A DNA stretch of 24,673 nt, from contig JABYQS010000403.1 in NCBI GenBank assembly GCA_022592435.1, forward strand, positions 1-24,673, given 5' to 3'. The notes beneath the pieces were generated by a model. It did no database searches. It saw nothing but the letters and a program-made list of their open reading frames with translations, and was not told the DNA's origin. The DNA is from Cerioporus squamosus. Taxonomy: Eukaryota; Basidiomycota; Agaricomycetes; Polyporales; Polyporaceae. Made by a program: the position numbers and the translations under genes. Below are positions 10,301-20,047 of this stretch, piece by piece (the stretch's first letter is position 1; every line of letters begins with the position of its first letter).

Positions 10301-11939
10301 AACTGTCGTGACGAAGTTGGGCGTAGAAGGGACGATGGGGCCGCGATACACGAGCGTCGTAGAATCTGCGGTGTTCCGCTGGGAGACGGTGGTAACCCAA
10401 GGATCGAGACCACCACCTGGGAAGACCGTGACCTTAACGCTCGTACGGAGGTCGCAGTCCTGGAAGTTGGTGCAGCCTGGGACGAGCATGTTGATGTCGT
10501 ACTGACCGGACGCGGAAACGTATGGCATCCAGGTGAAGCTGGGACCATCCGCGGGAGATGTTCCCACGTTTACGGTAGAAACCAAGACCGCTTGAGTAGT
10601 TCCGGCGATGGAAGTATCCGCATCCTTCTCTGTCCAAGTCCCCGTGTGCGTCGCATTGGAAGGACCAGGAGCAAAACATGATGCGATGTTCTGCGAGTCT
10701 ATGGCCGACGCGAATGCGCCAGAGGAGAGTAGCTGCAACAGATGCAGACCAGGGCCATCGCCCTTCCAGTCCGACAAAGTGAGCTGGAAACCGGTGATAT
10801 CCATGTCTTGCTGGAACAGGAAGTCCTGGTAGGGGATACTGGGATCAGTGAGGAGGGGACAACTGTTGGTGCAAGTCTTGTTCTGGTTATCCGTTGGATC
10901 TAGATAGCGCAACTCCTGAACAGCATTGTCGGGGATTGTGGCGACGCTGGATAATCGCTAAGTTGCACGCACGTATACACGAGAACTGGCAGTCGCACCT
11001 GAAAGCAGTCGTTCCACGACCATTCAAGAACGTGTTGCCGATACGAATGCCGTTGGCGGTCAAGAACGAGAACTTCCTGACTGTGATGACAGCTCCGGCA
11101 GCTCCGCGAGCGAACCATGTATTCCCCGGGCCATCCGCGCCTGCAGGGCAAAGAATGTTCTTCACATTGCTGAAGTCGCTGTCGGTGGACGATGGCCCGG
11201 CGTCAATCTGTGCGTCCTGCAAGGGTACAGGGACGAGGGAGGAGGAGAAGGGCGTGGCGCCAGAGGAGAAGGGGACATTAGGGTTGTTGGTACCGTTGAT
11301 GGCAACGGACCCGTTCCCAAAAGATGCGAGGAAGGAACCGGAGATGTAAAGACTGGACTGGGACGAGTTGGACGTGATAGACAAGACTTCAGCGGCCGCG
11401 CCTGTCAGCCCGCCGAAGGGAGCTGGAGACCAGGACGACGACGCGGTATCCCAGACCGCGATGGACGCGCCTGGAGAGCTGAAGAGACCACCTGCCCACA
11501 CCTGCTTCCTCGATGCGTCGCAGAAGAGCGCACGCACGGCTCCGTTCGGGGAGTTGCTGCCCAGGGAGGTGATCGCTCCTGAGGACGCGGTGTACGAAGC
11601 GATGTTGCTCGCGGACGTGCTCCCGACGGACGAGAAGCTCCCTGCAAAGTAGAAGACGTCGCCGAGGGCGCAACCTGCCAAAATGCTGCCCCCTGCATTT
11701 GTTGACGCGATTTTGGAGAGAGAACCGTCGGAGGAGCGGGACAGGAGAGAGGCGGTGGTAGGGTCAAACGTTACGGAAGAAGTAGAGTTGTCGACAACAT
11801 CAAGACCTGCGAAGGCACCTGCGAGGCCGACCTTGCCCATACGATCGAAGTCGACGAGGGGGGTGCTGGCGAGGGCGGCATTGGCGAAGAGGGCGAGGAG
11901 GGCTACCTGCCATGTTCGACGTCGAGACTTGCACGCCAT
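7334..11939 (-). CDS. RAX2: RAX2-family cell polarity cortical marker with C-terminal SH3-like domain
   Basis: Exons in transcript order are 10999-11939, 8687-10946, 8443-8624, 8329-8390, 7998-8265, 7456-7948 and 7334-7400, about 1,424 residues. Rax2 is a glycosylated plasma-membrane protein marking growth or bud sites; fungal relatives guide hyphal polarity. Visible parts are a signal peptide (MACKSRRRTWQVALLALFANA), a long extracellular region with kelch-like repeats (LYVGGSF, ILVAGNF, VVVAGSF types) and many N-x-S/T sites, one transmembrane helix (ATGVVILISIAIAAGIVFLL), a cytoplasmic basic/acidic stretch, and an SH3-like tail (ARYSFDGKGEGELPV then WWYARD and GVVPAAYVY). The exon sum is 4,273 nt, one over a multiple of three. 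One extra base at 8200 breaks the frame between VPLQNTH and DGNGVIEPDRVLMVSG. The start is chosen for its signal peptide. Confidence 0.9.
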
Positions 11940-13131
11940 GGTGGATGACCGGGGGGCGTGCTGACGAGGGGTATACTGCACGTAATGGTGGTGGAGAACA
12001 GAGCCGTCCAGCCGACCAGATTCACGTTGGCGTTCAAGTCGTCGACGGCGCGTGTACAAAACGCGTTGACGACGCGACATCAACGTCCTACTCAACACCC
12101 GCTTATGTCAGCAGAGTTGCCTTTCCTGGGCATCCTGTCCTTGTACCTACTCGCCACCTCTTCCGCGTACCACGTCCTGTCAGCTTTCAGTATGTCTATC
12201 TCATCAAGCTCAGTATGAAGTTCTTGCTTGAATGGCTCATATATGAAGCGGACATAGCCTGCACGGAGTGCCAGCTGCGACGGGTTACTCAAAATGTTAC
12301 TTAGCTTCCTCGCGCGCTCTAGTGGTGACCGCTGCTGCCACGCTACTATGGGCCTCTATGGCTTTAGTGCGGAGGTCTCAAAAGCATGCAAGAGCTCGTC
12401 AAGGTCAAACCCATAGGTCTGTGCATCAAGGGCTCGTAAGCTCCGCGCTACTTTGAATGAGGAATGGATGGGCAGGTTGGATGTCCCGCGGCCGGTGAGT
12501 CGTTTGTTAGCAATGCCAACTAAACCCGTAACAAACCATCTGAAGAGCCTGAGCTTGCTCCGTTAAGTGCACTGCATTCCTCCGTTACATCGTATACGCA
12601 GCCTCCCTGGCATGATCGCATACTAATGCCATGAGATCACCGTAACCATCACCTGCCCCTTCACTCACACCTGGCTGCCCGCGGGTATGTTGCAAGAACC
12701 GTTCATCCGCACGAACATGCCTTGCGCACTTGCCACTCGCGACCCGCACCGTGCACGATGGCCGGCAGCGGCGCATCGAGTCTGTTCCAGCTTCAGGACA
12801 AGCGGTCACAGGATGTGCTCGCGTGAGACCCCCGGAGCCCGGCCTGCATCTTCTCCTGACCCACCGCGGCCCAACATGATTCAGCTTGGCGTTCTCTTCA
12901 CCCACGCCCTTCTCTCGGAAGACACGCCGACGGCGGGCGAAGATACACCAGCTGTAGGCGACATCTATCTCCTCGTTTCATCTCGTATCACGGCCGCCGC
13001 TCGTCCTCCTCGACGTCTAACCCCAGGCCCATATATAAGCCCGCAATACCGGTACACGGATTGGCAGAGCAATACCCGCATCTAGGTCCCAGACGTCACA
13101 AGCTCTCCCGCGAACACGAACGATCATCAAC
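11940..13131. other. Divergent intergenic region between RAX2 and the intradiol dioxygenase
   Basis: About 1.2 kb without a supportable gene. Open frames here (for example 12,687-13,085) have no family features, and their composition looks like promoter or leader DNA. The right end carries a TATA box for the dioxygenase. Confidence 0.55.
13032..13039 (+). promoter_or_regulatory. TATA box of the dioxygenase gene
   Basis: TATATAAG lies 93 bp upstream of the ATG at 13132, a normal fungal spacing for a TATA-driven, possibly inducible gene. Confidence 0.6.
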
Positions 13132-14524
13132 ATGGCCTCCGAACAGCAGATGAAGAACCCGCTCCTTGTCGGACGCGCCATCCGCGCCCAGCTCGAGAAC
13201 GAGGTCCCGCAGGATCTCCCTCTAGAGCGCGACTTCCGCGAGGACTCTGACTACACCATCACCGACCAGTACGTGCCGCTTCTGCGCTGTTCGCCTCTAC
13301 GATGCAGGAGCATCCATTTACCACCCCGCGCACCTACCTCACAGCGTCCAGGAACTTCACAAGAGCCTCTGCACGGACCCCCGCACGCTCGAGCTCATTA
13401 GCGCGCTCGTCTCGCACCTTCACGCGTTCGCGCGCGAGACGCAGCTCACGCACGATGAGTGGACCAAGGCCGTCAAATTCCTTACGCGCGCCGGAAAGGA
13501 GAGCACGGAGTACAAGAATGAGTTCGTGCTTCTGAGCGACTGCATGGGCTTGAGCGCCCTCGTAGACGAGATCAACCACCCGAAGCCTCCGGTACACATC
13601 TGTATATGCCCTGTGCTTGCCACCAGTTGACTGGTCACCGTGTTTTCAGGGCTGCACCGATGGTTGCGAACCCGGTCCGTTCTACACCGAGGATGCGCCA
13701 ATCGTCCCATCTGGTTCGTCGCTCGCAAAGTCCAATACGCAAGGAGAGTCGATGTACTTCTCCGGTACCGTCAAGAACTTGAAGGGCGAGAGCGTGAAGG
13801 GTGCTACCGTCGATGTGGTCAGTCATGGCAGTCGGTATCAAGATTTGTTGAAATTCACTCACAAACTCAACAGTGGCAAGCCGACGGGGACGGCGTGTAC
13901 GACATCCAGTACCCCGACCGTGAAGAGCCCAACGACCGAGGCAAGATCTTGGCCAACGACGATGGAACCTTCAATTACCGCGGTATTTTGCCTACTGCAT
14001 ACCCGATTGTGCGTGCTTTTGCTCGGTCTTGTAGCTGCGTGAGCCTGACTCCTGGTGATCTAGCCGAGCGACGGCCCTACGGGAGAACTCCTACATGCAC
14101 TAGGTGAGTATACTTGCTCTACTGCACCCGCGTGACTTCTGGCTGACAACATACTTGCAGGTCGTCACCCTCACCGAGCATCCCATATCCACTTCACCGT
14201 GAAAGCACCTGGATACGACGAGTGCGTCCTCCACATCGATCGTGCTAGCGGCACACTAACCCCCACATTCCAAACAGTCTCACCTCGGCGCTCTACCCCT
14301 CGCATTCACCATTCCTCGGCACAGATCCCGTCTTCGCGACGAAGAAGTCACTCATCTGCCAGCTCACGGAGGAGCGCGACCCCAAACGCTGGGCGGGGTT
14401 GGGCTTCAAGGAGGGCGAGGTTCACGGGGGGCGGGTGTGGATCTGGAAGTATGATTTCGTCCTCCCGACTGTCGAGGAGGTCGCAGAGCTCAAGAAGGTC
14501 CGCGCGAAGAAGTCAAAGCTGTGA
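13132..14524 (+). CDS. Intradiol ring-cleavage dioxygenase (hydroxyquinol/catechol 1,2-dioxygenase type)
   Basis: Seven exons (13132-13268, 13345-13591, 13650-13817, 13874-14008, 14064-14103, 14161-14221, 14278-14524) join to exactly 344 residues. The family uses non-haem Fe(III) and O2 to open catechol or hydroxyquinol rings to muconate or maleylacetate products. In white-rot fungi the hydroxyquinol version drains lignin-derived aromatics into the beta-ketoadipate route. The N-terminal linker domain covers about residues 15-110. GPFYTEDAP marks the catalytic domain. The expected iron ligands are Tyr193 (DGVYDIQ), Tyr227 (PTAYPIP), His251 and His253 (RASHIHF); PSDGPTGELLHALGRH precedes them. 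There is no signal peptide, so it is probably cytosolic. Substrate choice between catechol and hydroxyquinol cannot be settled by eye; the fungal family resemblance favours hydroxyquinol. A TATA box sits 93 bp upstream. Confidence 0.92.
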
Positions 14525-14739
14525 ATGCGTGGCGGCGTACATAGTCGTAATGTGATAGAGGAAGTACCGGTCTTGTTCAACCAAACGGCTTCCGACGCAG
14601 AGTACGATACTGCCTGTTCTTCTGTCGTATAGCCGATTCTCTTTAACATACCTCTATTGTTGCATTCATTTGGGGAGTGGAACGGAGGTGGAGGGGGGCG
14701 GCGAGATAGAGACGATGAACAAGTGTATTCGTGCACAAT

Positions 14740-15350
14740 CTAGTCTCGCTTTACAACGACATCGCCCACATTGAGTTTGATACCAACGGGCTGCGAGTGG
14801 GGAGAGTACTGCTCGAAACGCCTGAGAGATAGCAGTAACAGGGATGAGAATTCTTATTTCTCCTTGCCAACATGAACGTCATACGTACTGAGGGTACCGG
14901 TACCGGTGCACGACCGGAGGCTTCGCATCCACCATAAGCTTCGTGTCGTCAGAGACTTCCGCGGATTTGGTGAGGTGCTTGAAGGCCACGTTCTTGTACA
15001 CCTCAGCGGGTGTCATAATACTGGAGATGTACTTCGCAATTGGGTTGTCGTCTCCCGACGCGGGCGCATACTTGTAGAACGCGACGATGCCAAGTGCAGC
15101 AATGACAGCTCTACGCCAGAAGGGCGTGTTGAACACTGTGGTGTTGACGGGCAGACTACCCGTTAGAACAGAGCCATTTCGTCAAGCTGCTGCCCGGCGC
15201 ACCTTCAGGCTCGTACACGTTCGTATCGTGGTACTCCTCGTGGTGGTGCTCATCGTGAGCATGCGAAGACGCGGCTCTGCTCTGGAGGAGGGTGGTGCCA
15301 GCCCGCTTAGAGGACCGTACGACGGCGCCTGCGGCCCTGGCCAGAGACAT
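14740..15350 (-). CDS. Small mitochondrial inner-membrane protein, probable complex I accessory subunit
   Basis: Exons 15203-15350, 14889-15135 and 14740-14821 join in frame to 158 residues (about 17-18 kDa). The N-terminus (MSLARAAGAVVRSSKRAG) is a typical Arg/Ser/Ala mitochondrial presequence. A His-rich stretch (SHAHDEHHHEEYHD) follows, then one membrane helix (FWRRAVIAALGIVAFYKYAP) and a soluble tail ending VHRYRYPQRFEQYSPH..DVVVKRD. From memory of similar fungal proteins, I take it for a NADH:ubiquinone oxidoreductase accessory subunit of the fungal 17.8-kDa kind; that name is an inference. The first intron (15136-15202, GTGCGC..CACAG with CTAAC) is a choice among poor options; reading through it adds 12 codons and then a stop. 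It is convergent with the dioxygenase. Confidence 0.7.
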
Positions 15351-15853
15351 TGGTGGAGAGATTCTGAGGATGGGGAGGAGACCGTTGTCGGCGACGAGCT
15401 CGCTCAGGGCGTCAACTTCGGATGCTCTCGCATTACGTAATCATGCCTCGGGCGCTGCGGTCGCGCGCAAGCCGCGCGTGTTCCCAGCCCGCTGCGAACA
15501 ACCACCTTCCCGGATCGCTGTGACTTCTTCTGTTCATCCTGCGATGTCTTCTAGCTGCTCTCTGCTGGCTCTCGAGGCTCGACCGCGGTTCGACAAATCT
15601 GCAGCCGTCCTCGGTCGCACCGGTGACTTTCCACGCCTCAGAAGTCTTCACTGGTGACACTGTGCATGCACATGGCGGACCCGATTGGCAAGCCAGCTTC
15701 TTCGGGAGACCCTATATAGACCGCCACAACACGAACATGGGCCGCCAGCACTCTAGCATACTGCCCTCTAGTCCCCTCTCCTGTTTCGCAGACTATCCGC
15801 CAATCTAAGCCTGCACACACTCTCGTTCAAGCACACTACCCGCATCTACCGCA
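15351..15853. other. Divergent promoter region between the mitochondrial protein and a small coiled-coil gene
   Basis: No coding region is supported in these 503 bp. They contain an ATTGG (inverted CCAAT) near 15,684 and a TATA box just downstream of it. Confidence 0.5.
15713..15718 (+). promoter_or_regulatory. TATA box of the small coiled-coil gene
   Basis: TATATA lies 136 bp upstream of the ATG at 15854 and follows an ATTGG box by about 25 bp. Confidence 0.5.
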
Positions 15854-16318
15854 ATGGTCTCAGCCCGTGCCGCTGCTCCAGTGCTCCCGGTCAATATCTC
15901 TCAGTCTCCTCTCCTCTCGGGAGGCCTCCTCCCTTTCCCAAGCGACCTGTTCGCAACCCTCGCCGGTCCTCTCCCTACTATCACCATTGGGCCTTGCCCG
16001 CCAAGTTCGCCCTCTCCGCGTCTTGAGCCACTACGCCTCGCCGGGGCCTCTCGCCCGCTCAACAAGCCTCGGTCGAAGCCGTCCTCGCCTTGCACGCCGT
16101 CCGCACCGATCTCGCTAAAGCACGTCGCGTCCTTGTACGAGCTCCTTGAGAGCATGGAAAGCGATATGGCGTCGGAGGTGCGCCGCGTCCGCCTCGGCAT
16201 TCAAGAGACGCGTCAGCTGGTGCAGGCGTGCCGCGAGAACTCCACCGCGCGCGAGACAGCTCGGCAGCGGAAGTTGGAGAGGGAGAGGGAGCGAGACGAG
16301 AACCTCCAGGGTTTGTGA
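15854..16318 (+). CDS. Hypothetical protein, proline/serine-rich with C-terminal coiled coil
   Basis: An uninterrupted 154-codon frame preceded by an ordered ATTGG-TATA-ATG layout. Residues 1-85 are Pro/Ser/Leu-rich and probably disordered. Residues about 88-150 (ISLKHVASLYELLESMESDM, then REN..ARQRKLERERERDE) form a charged helix with heptad-like leucines, likely a coiled coil. No signal peptide, no membrane span and no recognised family. Composition fits neighbouring genes. It could be a lineage-specific fungal gene. A GTAAGT..CAG pair just after the stop might be a 3'UTR intron or an alternative exon border. Confidence 0.6.
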   Translation: MVSARAAAPVLPVNISQSPLLSGGLLPFPSDLFATLAGPLPTITIGPCPPSSPSPRLEPLRLAGASRPLNKPRSKPSSPCTPSAPISLKHVASLYELLESMESDMASEVRRVRLGIQETRQLVQACRENSTARETARQRKLERERERDENLQGL

Positions 16319-18169
16319 CGGATGTATACTTGTCTGTTGTGACACTGACCATAGTAAGTCTCCCGCGTCATCTTGTTCAGGGCCACGCTGACATTGATTG
16401 CCTGCACAGTACCCTGTTGTATGACCGCTACTGTCTGATACCCTCGTGTACACAAACCTGCGGCGGCTCGCAACAAACCCATATTGCGGCAGTCTGCTTC
16501 AGACACTCGTCCCTGTTCGACCCATCATATATCCACAACCTAACTGCCACGGTACAAGTTCAACCTACCTACACTGATTCCGCAAATCGTATCTGCAGCC
16601 TTGGACATACATTCGTCAGTGGAAGGCATGACAGATAGTAAGATAGATGCGACGTACGTTGCCCGCCAGTGCATACAGGTCGTCATGAAGAACGCATCAA
16701 CCTTGGTCGACGACTGTCACCATCCCGCAGAGACGCTTACGAACTGCTACTACTCACCACACGTTCTTCGTCACGGTAGGGTCCACGACGCCTTCGTCCC
16801 CCCTTGGACAAGAGAGAAGTTGTGCGAACAGGATAATAGACAGCACCTCGAGCACAATCTCCAAGTCCCTTCTGTAGAACACATCCGCCGTGGGCCTCAT
16901 GGACGAGACTCCGCTCTTTGAGGACTACTTGCCTGTGTTGCGGTATGTGATGCCGTTGTACGTGCTTCTGAGGGACAGTGCTGAATCCCTAGGTCATACT
17001 TCGGGTTCGCCTTGAGCGTGTCACCGAGGGCTACACAAACGTAACCGATTAATGTCAGTCATTAACGCGATCGCCATGTCTTTTCTTGAGAAGCACTAGG
17101 AACGAAGATGTCACAGTTTGGGACGTTAGGATCGTAGTTCCCCGCTTTGATTACCGCATCTTTGACTGTAGGATCTTCGGACGCGGCCAGACTGCGGTGC
17201 ACGCAGCAGCTAGTCGGCCCAACTGTCGACGGGATGAGCTACCACTGGGAGGAAGAGCCGTCACGTACGGGGCTGCCACGACGAGCCCTGGGCCTGCCGT
17301 CCTGTCTCCCGGGACGACGACGTAGTCATTTGCTGTTGACGCGAATCGTATCATTGTAAGACTGTCAAGATATACGGTGCATGCAGGAACGCAAACAGGT
17401 CAGGTCTGCAGGTACTTACCTGATGCCTGAGGGGAGCCGTACGGGTCTGCAAACCACCTCGACGACATGCAGGGTAACCGATCCCGACCAAAGCATGCCC
17501 GACCAGGAGGTTGTGGCCTGTAGAAGCTACCAAGCTTCGCGGTGACTGAGCGGCAAGTCTGATTAAGGCCTGAAGTTGGGTGTCATGTGTACAGCATCGA
17601 CGTTAGCCTCCGACCTCCGAAATTTCCGTGTTTGCTAACGTTGGATACTTAGTTGGTCTATCCCTGCATTAGTAAGATGGCCAAGACGAAATCCAGACAT
17701 AGCAGCTGCACATCGACTCACCTCACTTTCTGTCTCTCAACAGACGCAATATGTACCGTACGCACACCAAGCAGGAACATGGACTAACCAAGAAATCGGG
17801 GCTTAGATTCACTGCAATACCAGACAAAACAATGGAAACTACGCTATGGAAGGTCGCTCTGGACAGTTGGGGATCTACTTTGGTTTTGTTGTTACAATAG
17901 ACCGTTAAAGGCCGAGACTCTAGAAGGGCGGGGATGAGGATGGAGGTGGGCATGGGGCCTGAGCGCGAGCGTGAGGACGAGACTGGACAGCGAAACGCAT
18001 AAACGTGGCAGGGCAGGAAGGAGCACTGAAGTGATAGCAAACTTAACAGAATAAGTAAAAACCGAGACAACGACGGAGCCAAAGCCGGGAAGCACTTGTT
18101 CCTTCATACCTAACGTACACTTTAGTCATTACCCTTGAGACATCTGTGCGTATGTACCGAGAGCCATGT
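16319..18169. other. Gene-poor stretch; possible minus-strand coding remnant at about 16.75-17.35 kb
   Basis: No complete gene is supported. On the minus strand there are short protein-like islands in different frames: DPTVKDAVIKAGNYDPNVPN (about 17,110-17,190), LGDTLKANPKYDL after a TTGTGTAG acceptor-like site (about 16,990-17,030), STYNGITYRN (about 16,940-16,970) and ADVFYRRDLEIVLEVLS (about 16,830-16,890). Stops separate them, so this may be a decayed gene I cannot name, or chance. The part from about 17,700 to 18,169 is presumably the 3'UTR and downstream flank of HAP2. Confidence 0.3.
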
Positions 18170-19872
18170 CTATTTTGCGTTGGACGCATTCCCGAAGCGC
18201 ATCATGTCGCTTCCCCGTCGCTGCATATCGCCCTTGATCCCCTCCGCGGAGATGTTCACGACGTTGTGGTCGGCGGTCCCGTACAACCGCTCCGACCTAT
18301 TCATCAGCGACACATGATGACGCGCATGCGCATGGGGATGAGGAACGTGGTGCATCTGCATAGCGGCGTGGTATGGTGCACGGAGCGCAATGGGAGGCTG
18401 ATTGGCCTGTGGGGGCGGGGACTGAGCCACCGCTGCCGATCCCGGCAGCCCGCCATGCATGTGGCCGTGGGCGGCGTGTCCGGGTTGACCAGGATGGGCA
18501 TGGGTGTGCGCGGCTTGCCCGGGCTGGCTGGCATGGCTGTGAGTGTGCATGCCCGACATAGAACGCGTGGGAGGTGGGCGTGAGTAGGGATCAGGAGTGG
18601 GCACGTGATCAAACGGGTTCATAGCGTCGGAATGGGGCGATAGAGGAGCGGGCGTCGCCGGATGAGACATGGAGGGTGGGAAGCCTACGTTCAACAAATT
18701 GACGGCACCCGGACTGTGACCGAGCTGCAGAAAGGGAGAGTGGGACGGTTGTGGGGGGTGCGGAGACTGAACGGGTGCAGGTAGCATCGGTGAAGGCTGG
18801 GTTTTTGGTTGCGGCGTAGGCTGCGGCTGCGTCGCCATGGACGCCGATGAGTGAGCCTGGATCTGAGCCTGGGGCTGCAACTGCTGAGGCTGCAGAGCCG
18901 AGGCAGCAGCCTGAGGCCGGGGCTGCAAGAGCGGTTGCCCCGATGCGGCAGTGGGAGGCCGGATCTCAGACATCTTATCGGGCTGTTGCTGCACTGGAGT
19001 GGACGCGGTTGCGGGTTTAGTGGGCTCGATGGGACTGTCGACAGACATGTCGGCGTCCTTGCCGGCCATAGCATCGTCGTCGTCTTCGCCCTCGCCGTCG
19101 ACGGAGGCCGAGCCAGAGGGTCCAGCCTCGACCTCCTGTTGCGCCTTTTGAGCAGCGATCTCCTCCGCCGTGAGGAAGCGGCCTCCGGGACCACGGGGCC
19201 GTCGCATAGCATGCTTGTGACGCGATTCATGCAGATATGGCTGCAGCGAAGATCGGATGCGAACAAGGGAAGCAACGGTCGGCCGGTGGGGAAATATTAG
19301 GAGACGATGGGATGAGACGCACCTTTCTCTGCTTGGCAAGCTTGTGCACCTCGTCGAGACGGGCTCGGGCTACTCGCCGTTTGAGAATGCGGTAGTACTG
19401 CTTGGCATTCACATAGAGAGGCTCCTCGTCCATGGGGGCGTCATCCTGGATCTGGTCTACCGGCTGTTCTGGCTCCCGCGGCTGCTGAGGCTGAGGCTGG
19501 GGGTCTGGCTGTCCTGCGGGAGGCAGATGCTGCTGGAGAAAGAGATGGGGGGAGTGCGGTATGGGTGTGCCTGCGGGAGAAGGGCCGGGTGACGGGTGAC
19601 GGGAAGCATGGGGGTGCGGATGGGGGTGCGAATGGGGGTGGGGGTGTGCGTGCTGGTGCTGGTGCTGGGAGGGGTGGGGGTGCTGGTGGAACTGGGGGTG
19701 CTGGGGGTGCTGCTGGTGCTGGGGGGCGTGGTGCTGCTGCGGCTGGCCGTAGAGGCTGTAGAGGGTCCCGTTCTCTGCGGGGCAGTGAGCGGTGGGTCAG
19801 GGGGCGGGGAGGAGAACACATACGGTAGTCGTGATAAGGGTTGGAATTGAAGAGGTGATTGACGGGGTCCAT
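18170..19872 (-). CDS. HAP2: HAP2/NF-YA subunit of the CCAAT-binding transcription factor
   Basis: Exons 19824-19872, 19323-19774 and 18170-19240 join to 523 residues. With the HAP3/HAP5 histone-fold pair this subunit recognises CCAAT boxes; in fungi it controls respiration, iron and nitrogen genes. The conserved core is at about residues 132-190: EEPLYVNAKQYYRILKRR (subunit-association helix), then RLDEVHKLAKQRK, then HESRHKHAMRRPRGPGGRF (DNA contact). The 82-bp intron 2 falls in the linker between the two helices. The N-terminal region is extremely Gln/His/Pro-rich, and the long C-terminal part is Gln/Pro/His-rich with no fold, as expected of activation domains. The start MDPVNHLFNSNPYHDY is just before intron 1 (49 bp). 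It diverges from the THO1-like gene with 175 bp between start codons. Confidence 0.95.
19600..19740 (-). repeat. Low-complexity CAC/CAG/CCC tract coding His/Gln/Pro in HAP2
   Basis: Near-tandem CAGCACCCC-type units on the minus strand encode a QHQQHPQHPQFHQHPHP-like run. All six frames stay open here, which produces spurious antisense frames. Confidence 0.7.
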
Positions 19873-19893
19873 GATTAGAGGAATGAGTATGTG

Positions 19894-19898
19894 ATTGG
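19894..19898 (-). promoter_or_regulatory. CCAAT box (GGCCAATCAC)
   Basis: It matches the extended CCAATCA consensus bound by HAP2/3/5 complexes and sits 22 bp upstream of the HAP2 ATG, within the short divergent promoter. Confidence 0.55.
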
Positions 19899-19979
19899 CC
19901 GAGCTGAGCTCCTTGCACTGGCCAACCAGCTGCAACGCACGCCTCGCCCAGTAAGATGTCGCAGCCCTCCGCCGTCCCG

Positions 19980-19984
19980 ATTGG
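19980..19984 (-). promoter_or_regulatory. CCAAT box (TGACCAATCGG)
   Basis: Second CCAAT in the same orientation, about 108 bp upstream of the HAP2 ATG and 64 bp upstream of the THO1-like ATG. Confidence 0.6.
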
Positions 19985-20047
19985 TCACTGTCACGCCTTC
20001 CCCGCTGCCTAATCCGGAACCGCTCTTCGCCACCTGCCACCACCACC

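Larger units (their letters stand above)
19873..20047. promoter_or_regulatory. Shared divergent promoter of HAP2 and THO1-like gene
   Basis: Only 175 bp separate the two start codons, so both genes must use this interval. It contains two CCAAT boxes on the minus strand and no clear TATA box. Confidence 0.7.

Noticed and set aside
8721..10681. Several long plus-strand open frames (e.g. 9123-9734, 9804-10505)
   Set aside because: They lie antisense to the RAX2 coding exons, have no family features and are explained by the GC-rich codon usage of RAX2.
12687..13085. 132-codon plus-strand frame upstream of the dioxygenase
   Set aside because: It contains the TATA box and promoter of the next gene, and its composition is not protein-like.
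19565..19850. Gly/Val-rich plus-strand frames
   Set aside because: Antisense of the HAP2 His/Gln/Pro repeat; low-complexity artefact.
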